In this document: piece by piece, positions 57,658 to 64,000 of the stretch
How the letters are laid out: every line of letters begins with the position of its first letter
Numbering within the stretch: position 1 is the first letter of the stretch
Origin: Cryptomeria japonica
Lineage: Eukaryota > Streptophyta > Pinopsida > Cupressales > Cupressaceae
Direction: 5' to 3'
Assembly: GCF_030272615.1 (NCBI RefSeq)
Contig: NC_081406.1
Coordinates: 217,630,997-217,694,996, forward strand
DNA length: 64,000 nt
Notes under the pieces: generated by a model
Told to the model about the DNA's origin: nothing
Databases searched by the model: none
What the model saw: the letters and a program-made list of their open reading frames with translations, nothing else
Made by a program: the position numbers and the translations under genes

Positions 57658-60347
57658 TAAAAATAAAAAAATGTCTATGACTATGTATGAAAAGATTATT
57701 TTAGGTTTCTTTTAGTTATTTTGGGTATTAAATAGTTCTGGTGCTTTATTTATTTTGAATATTTTTATAGTTTATTTTATTTCTTTTATATATATTGAAT
57801 ATTATTAATATATATTTTATTAATGAGGTTAATAATTTTATATTAATTAATATTTAGATTTGAAAATCTATAACTTATCCTTGAGAAATCATGATCTTGT
57901 TGAGAAAATTTTCCCCATTTTATTTCTTTGAGCATTCTGGCCAAAAAAAAAAAAAAAAAAAAACAATAATAAAATGTTTCTGACTATGTATGAAAAGATT
58001 ATTGTAGTTTTCTTTTAGTTATTTTGGGTATTAAACAATTCTAGTGCTTTATTTATTTTGAATATTTTAATAGTTTATTTTATTTCTTTTATATATATTG
58101 AATATTATTAATATATATTTTATTAATGAGGTTAATAATTTTATATTAATTAATACTTAGATTTGAAAATCTGTAACTTATTCAATTTGTTATTTGTATA
58201 TATTAATGAGAATAATATATATATATATTAGTAATCATATCTAATTGAAAGTCGTATATTTATTAAGTTCGTTTAATGTTTATATTGTATTATCCAGGGG
58301 CTAATAATTATATATTGATTAAGACTTAAGTGGAAATACATCTAGGTAGAAATAACTTTCTTTTATTGGAGATTTTTAAAATAAATCTAGATAGAAAGAT
58401 TTTCTTATATTAGAGATTTTTGGAAATAAATCTAGATAGAAGGATTTTCTAATATTAGAGATTTTTGGAAATAAATCTAGATAGAATAACTTTCTTTATT
58501 GGAGATTTCGAAATAAATCATATTAATTACTCGGTGATGTTTAAATTTATATTTTCCAAGGATATAATATTTTTGGATTAAAATGATATGTGTCTTATGG
58601 GTAGTTTAGAAAGGGAATTCTAAAGTATAGGAGTAATTGGAAAAAGGGGATATTTATCATTGGGCATTCTGAAAACTCAAATGATATGCTATTGAATTAT
58701 TGGAAAATTATTAATGCATCAATTTGAAAATTGATAAATTAATTATATCCTCATTAGTAAAATAAGTGGTGTAGTTACTCCCTTCTTCGATTTTGAGATA
58801 TAGACAAAATAGAAATATGGCAAGTTTAAATTTATGTAATTATTGGCCGAAGTGGTTGTTGTATAGTGGTTGTGTTTGCCTTTAAGGCAGAGATGTAAAA
58901 GACATGAAACTTATGTAATCCTAACTTAATTAATTGCTAGAGGGGTCTTGCAGTTGAGCAGACCCGGAGATGTAGCCCTTTAGGGGTGAACTCCGAGATC
59001 ATATCTATGTTATGTGATGCTTTTGTTCCTCATGTTTCATACTTAGAGCTAACATGTATGGTTGTATTTTGTAAGTGTATAATGGGGATTTAATGAAGTC
59101 ATTTCTTGAATGCATAAATATAGTCATCTTATTAAAATATAGTAATTAAGGTCATAAAAGATTGTAAATATGATTATGGAATTTATTTTGGTAAGGAAAA
59201 GAAGTAAGCATGGAAAGAAAGTCACTAGGTTACAATTATTGAATTAACTAGTCATAAAGCTTGTAATTTGAACGTAATAAATGTATGACAAATATTGGAT
59301 TAACTATCGTAATTTCTAAATTGAAATCTAATGGATGATCCTCATTTGGGTATTTACCTTTTTATCTTAGTAAATGAACATATAATGTTAGCTATATTTC
59401 AATAAATTGGATGAATTCATTTAGTTAATTATGTTTTATTCTAAACAAATAATCCTCACCAAACTAGTTGTATAATTGGATGAACTCAATAGGTTATCCG
59501 CATTATAACCTTAATACATGAACTTCATCATAATAGCTATAATTGAACTAAAATGGGAGAACTCATCTAGTTGTTTATATCTTAATCTTAGCAAATGTTT
59601 TTCTTCATATTAACTTTATTTTAACTAAAATGAGTGAACTCAATAAGTTACCTATATCTTAGCCCTATTGGATGATCTACATTTGGCTATTTACATATTA
59701 TCCTCTATAAATGAACTACGATTTAATAGTTGGTTATGGTTAAACCCTAATGAATGAACTTCATTTTGTTTTTTTACATCTTAATTCGTAATGTATGAAT
59801 TTCATCTTATTAGCCATATTTTAACTATAGAGGATGATCTCATTTGGTTGGTTGTTTTTAAACCTAAATAAATGAACCTTGATATATTAGTTGCACTATA
59901 TCCAAATGGATGGCTCGCCAAGTTAACTATATTTAAACCTTAAAGGGAGAATTTCTTAGGTTGCCTATGTTTAAAATTCATTGAGTAAATATCCTCATGT
60001 TAGTCTCATCTGCAATCATATTATATGAATGCTTCCTAAATTCTAAAATGTCATTTCAATGAACATAATATATCCATGTCTTAAGTATTAACTTGTAATT
60101 AAGATATCCAGCTTAATTGGATCAAACGTCACGAATTGAGTTAGGTGTAAGGATACGTAATCATATTGGGAAACTCCTTAGGTTTGTTTAGTCTTCTGCT
60201 GTGTTATCTAAGCGTTAGATAACTCCAAAGTATCTTAATGTTGTGACTTATTATTAACACTCTTAATTATTATTAAAAAAAAAATAGTTACACTCTTTTT
60301 GAGTGTTTTAGCTTTCACCCTTTGGGGTTTCCTGGTGGGGCATTACA
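56137..60347 (+). repeat. 3' LTR of N
   Basis: TGTAATGCCCCTACCCAAGTC to GGGGCATTACA. Contains (AAT)n at about 57626-57657 and a 20-A run near 57943-57963, both differing in length from the left LTR. Confidence 0.95.
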
Positions 60348-60967
60348 TTTGGTCTTAGGTTTTGGTATATATGTAAGATCTCATTTGTGAGATGAAAGAA
60401 AAGATGGAGAGACGGTATATGGTTATGGTATTGTAAAATGGTATGTGTGAATATTGAAGATTATATGAGCAGACCATAGAGAAAGTTCAAGGAAGGTTTG
60501 AACATGATTATCAGAGCTTAACCGGTACTGAATCCAGCATTGGAGATTCTACTTTGAGCAGTACATTATCATTGGATTTAATCATCCAATTGTAGTCAGT
60601 GTGACTCCTATTTTGTGATTGAGTAGTGAGCTCTAGGCGGTTGGTCTTTCTGCATGTGCAGACCCCATTTTGTATTCACATACTATCTATAGTAGTATCA
60701 TCTGATATTGGGCAAGGTTTCCCACCATGGGTTTTCCCCTTACAGGGTTTCCAAGTACAAATCTCTGTGTTATGTGTTGTGGATGTTGTTTCACTTTCTC
60801 TTATACACATTGACTTTCACCGGTATTAATATTAACTACTAGTCTGTCTACCAACATTAAGTTTGGTCTACTGGTATTAAGTATCAATTTTAATTAAATT
60901 ATATTTGGGTTGAAATTAATAGACAACTGATTCATCCCACCCTCTCAGTTGCCTTCGGGGCCTAACA
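60348..60967 (+). repeat. 3' LTR of M, second part
   Basis: Resumes TTTGGTCTTAGGTTTTGG as at 42888-42905 and ends CCTAACA at 60967. Confidence 0.92.
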
Positions 60968-61049
60968 CATTTACCCTGAGATGATGAGTTGCCATCAATG
61001 ACAACCCAAAATGCCATTAACCTCGTCAGATGAGTGTTAATTGCCAACA
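60968..61049 (-). repeat. 3' LTR of K, outer end
   Basis: Resumes after M with CATTTACCC and ends TTGCCAACA at 61049. Shares GAGTTGCCATCAATGACAACCC and GATGAGTGTTAATTGCC with I's LTR. Confidence 0.85.
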
Positions 61050-61225
61050 ATCTCCCCCTTTTGCATTGTTTGCAACACTCATGTGAAAAATGATACCATC
61101 CATTAAAATTGCCACTGAATCTGAATCTCATATAACCTTTTGTCCTATATATGAATCCAGTATGTACATCTGATGCTCCCCTCAGAAATATATACACTTT
61201 TCACTTATTCCTCCACCTTTGACAT
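61050..61225 (-). promoter_or_regulatory. Polypurine tracts of K
   Basis: Minus-strand purine runs at 61050-61062 (LTR-adjacent) and weaker ones near 61178-61186 and 61211-61219. Confidence 0.55.
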
Positions 61226-64000
61226 CAATGACAAAGCAGGGTGCCCATAAAGAATTATGTAATTTATAGACATGAGTCAGTTCTATACAAACTTCAAAAT
61301 ATCTGCATACATATTCTTCAAAAATGAAAAAGTAGCTATCCCAACCATTTTTAAGAGATTCAAGAATGGGGATGAATCCATTCAAGATGCTTGCATAATA
61401 TTCTATTTCTTGTAAAATAGTGGGATCCTCCTTCTGTAAGTTAGAAATACAGTCCGTTTTATAAATAACAAATTATCAAGTCGAGGACCAATCAGATTCC
61501 AGAGCTCATTTTATTTCCTTATTATTTTGTCCCTATCCTTCTCTAATTCCAAAATTTGATCGATGACCATTAAAATTGGACCATCCAAAGAGTTTGTCAA
61601 ATTGACTGCCAAGTTGTAGGAGTTAGAAATTTGAATTAATTTTTTCCTCCAGTCAGACAGTTGCTTGTTTATGAAGTTGGTGATCTTATCAAAATCTAGA
61701 CAAGTCATAAACATTACCTCCTTCAGTCAAAGCTACATTAATGGACTAGAAGCAGGTCTGGAGTTTCTCCTTATCCATCTCAATCATTTGCAAAAATTTT
61801 ATCTTCCAAGCCACCACAAAATTTTCTTTAGCCTCTGTTAGTGAAATATTCAATAACGAATCATAGTGCCTGGGGATAAAATAAATGATTTCTTCTAGTT
61901 TACCCAAAGAACTTGCACCATCATGAGCTTGAAATTCTAGGACTAACTGGTTCAAAACCTCAAAACTGCATTCAAACAATTTTATGTCCTTTGACTTTGC
62001 CTGAGCTAATTCCTGAGTAGCCTATGCTTGAAGAGCTGCCGCTACCAAAATCTTCTCTGATGATAAAATTTGGTGGTAGGGTTTGTCAAAACTGATGGAA
62101 AGTTGTGGTAAATTTCCTTTAGCTATGGCAGAAGTGTCGATTCCCAAGACAAAGGACAGATCCACCACAATCTCCCTATCATTATCATTCGATGAGATAA
62201 CTTTTATATCTTTTATCTCTTGTGCATCAGTGGCTTCACCACTTGGTGCCTCATCCAAAATCTCAGAATCCTTTACACCTTTATCCTTATTTACATCTGC
62301 CTCAATATCTTCTACTATCTATATATTTTTTTTTGCAATGTCCTCTATTACAAAATGTGTCTTAATAACCGGTTGAGTGCTTGCTGGTTTCTCAGTATCT
62401 ACACCTAATTTTTTGGTCGGTTTCTTATCCTTAAGCAACTGATTATTCTGGGATTGGACAAAACTAGAACTCAATTCATAGAAGAGACCCAAAAGAACTC
62501 TTATCCAGATCTCATTTGTTTCCTTCCTAATCTCAGAAAATCTTTCTAACATAAGGTTGTTTACTCTGTACTTGGGATTGAATTTTGATGATCCATTTTT
62601 ATTTATCAAGTCATCCATTTCCTGAGGATTTATTGAAGGACAAAGATTGACCAATTTGGTCTCCTTAATCTACCTATCCAGTGACTAAGCGTGTAGCTTC
62701 CTGACATATAACATCATATAACTCCTTAGGTAAAATATACTTTAGTTATATCAATGTCCTACTAAAAGAATTAAGATATAAAGTAATAACCTCTTATTTT
62801 TGCTTCTTGTCCTTTTCATCAAAATTGACAAAGAATGAAGAGATATTATCTAAATTGTCATCATTTATTATATGTTCAATCAAATCTTGTGTGTTCATCT
62901 TCATCTTACCAGTTCTCCTTTTAGGTCCAGGTTTGGGCTACTCATCTAATTTAGGCTTCCTCTTATGTACAATAGTAATCTTCAGCTTCCAAGGAGTCTC
63001 CTTTACTGGTTCTTCTCCCTTCTCCCTCACAACTCTAGCAAAAATACCTTTCTTCTTGGGAACCTCCTTTATTTCTATATCAGATTATGTTTCTTCAGAA
63101 GAAATAGTCATATATTATTGGGTCGCCTTAGCCTTCTTCTTAGATGGCTCTACTGGTGTCTGACTAGAAGGCTCAACTAAAGATTCTTCTAGTTGTTTGG
63201 AAGTCTCTTTTGTAACCGAGACCACATTGGGTGTGGCCTGAGCTTCTTTCTGGGCTTGCCTTACCTCTTTCCTCTATTGCTTTATTTCTTCCTTCCTCTG
63301 TTCTCTCAAAATTTTGACTTTCTTCTCAACTTTGGCCCTGTCATGGCCTTCACTTATTAATGACTTTGTTGCTACCTTGGTCAATTTCTTCTGAATTTTT
63401 GGAGCTACCTATTCCTTATGAAGTTTAAGTCCTTTCTCCTGGGTAGTACCAAATTTTTCTTCCTTTTCATCTACTGGAGCCTGCAATAAATGTTGTGCAT
63501 AGGAATTCAGTGTGGCCTCATCAACCTCATAGCCCATTGACATTATCTAGATTGTACTTGGTTGTACAACCTCCATCATACATTCATCTTTATCAACCAT
63601 AAAACAAATGGTATCCTTATATTTCTCTACTGTAGATTTGGGAAATTGTGACCTATTTTTTTTTCTTCCTGAAATATCTTGAAAAAGGCCCATAAATTTT
63701 CTTTGCTTGTCTTGTCCTCTTGCTTATCCAAAATTTGTGCAATTTTTGTGGCTACAGGGCAATCAAAATCCCACTGAATCTTGACAAAACTGGGAACAGT
63801 GCCCAAAATGTAAAATAACAAACATATAATGAAGGAGCCATACCAAAAGGTATTCTTTTTGTCCTGTTTGATCTTCTGTAGGTTAGTCATGAGTTCTTTT
63901 AACATTACACTGCATAGATCATAATGGGCATCCTCCTTAACTATCTAATGTGCCATCAAAATTGTATTATCACAAACAAAGTTTAACTGATTTGACTGGT
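61226..64000 (-). pseudogene. K: additional ORF (aORF), homologous to that of I
   Basis: Colinear with the aORF of I, read right to left. Window-edge part: VKEDAHYDLCSVMLKELM and KIKQDKKNTFWYGSFIICLL (63627-63960); QPSTI-stop-IMSMGYEVDE near 63530; a Lys/Glu/Pro-rich middle (62700-63480); KFNPKYRVNNLMLERFSEIR (62550-62580); REIVVDLSFVLGIDTSAIAK (62022-62258); TQELAQAKSKDIKLFECSFE (about 61960-62010); ending in LNGFIPILESLKNGWDSYFF (61320-61390). Several stops. The N-terminus lies beyond the window. No enzyme motif seen. Confidence 0.7.

Larger units (their letters stand above)
48187..60347 (+). mobile_element. Element N: giant-LTR, gene-less retrotransposon (LARD type)
   Basis: 12,161 bp with perfect target duplicates TTTGG (48182-48186 and 60348-60352) in the 3' LTR of M. 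LTRs of 4,172 and 4,211 bp surround 3,778 bp without gag or pol. Primer site follows the left LTR and a purine tract precedes the right one. Termini TGTAATGCCCC and GGGGCATTACA are inverted repeats of each other. It must depend on another element's proteins. Confidence 0.93.
42414..60967 (+). mobile_element. Element M: Ty1-copia retrotransposon split by N
   Basis: 5' LTR 42414-43504, gag-pol remains to 47336, 3' LTR 47715-48186 plus 60348-60967. Perfect target duplicates CATTT at 42409-42413 and 60968-60972. Inserted in the LTR of K. Without N the element is about 6.4 kb; two deletions in RT and RT/RNase H shorten it. Confidence 0.92.
41486..64000 (-). mobile_element. Element K: relative of I, continuing past the window
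   Basis: 3' LTR 41486-42413 plus 60968-61049, split by M. It then has a polypurine tract and a long ORF homologous to the aORF of I. Inserted in J's gag; the right end and its target duplicate lie outside the window. No pol is seen in the part available. Confidence 0.8.

Overview
The window looks like intergenic DNA from a large, repeat-rich plant nuclear genome. Every recognisable coding trace belongs to an LTR retrotransposon. Plant markers are the initiator-Met primer sites (TGGTATCARAGC type), Ty1-copia genes in the order gag-protease-integrase-RT-RNase H, and a Tat-like Ty3-gypsy integrase. The species cannot be fixed from the sequence; a gymnosperm would fit but is only a guess. I see no host gene, rRNA, tRNA or CRISPR array.

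Layout, with letters used throughout. D (minus, copia) runs from a truncated 3' LTR at 1051 to its 5' LTR at 27476-28713. It is split by G (plus, copia, 4261-12753) and by C (minus, copia, 13630-27026). The 5' LTR of C is in turn split by E (minus, gypsy, 20627-26850). A gypsy-type LTR (1-1050) cuts the 3' LTR of D. Next come an orphan 262-bp tail (28714-28975), then I (minus, 28976-38285), then the pol and gag remains of J (minus, copia, 38286-41485). K (minus, from 41486 past the window end) sits in the gag of J. M (plus, copia, 42414-60967) sits in the 3' LTR of K. N (plus, 48187-60347), a giant-LTR element without genes, sits in the 3' LTR of M. Target-site duplications and rejoining host sequence support most of these steps. 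The right-hand half is therefore four elements deep (J>K>M>N).

The copia-like elements share Sirevirus-like features: repeated AGGGGGAG tracts between the last ORF and the 3' LTR, a C-rich CACCCCCC-CTCAGT block near the LTR end, and, in G and I, extended gags with coiled coils and several zinc knuckles. All gag-pol genes carry stops, frameshifts or deletions, so none is likely to be autonomous.

The most unusual content is in I and K. These two elements have related LTR ends but no detectable pol. Both carry colinear copies of a long (about 1,100-codon) ORF that I cannot assign to a known retrotransposon gene. I also has gag zinc knuckles and coiled coils but lacks the usual capsid domain. 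This looks like a non-autonomous, Sirevirus-related family with its own additional gene. N is a second non-autonomous type, with about 4.2-kb LTRs around a 3.8-kb interior without gag or pol.
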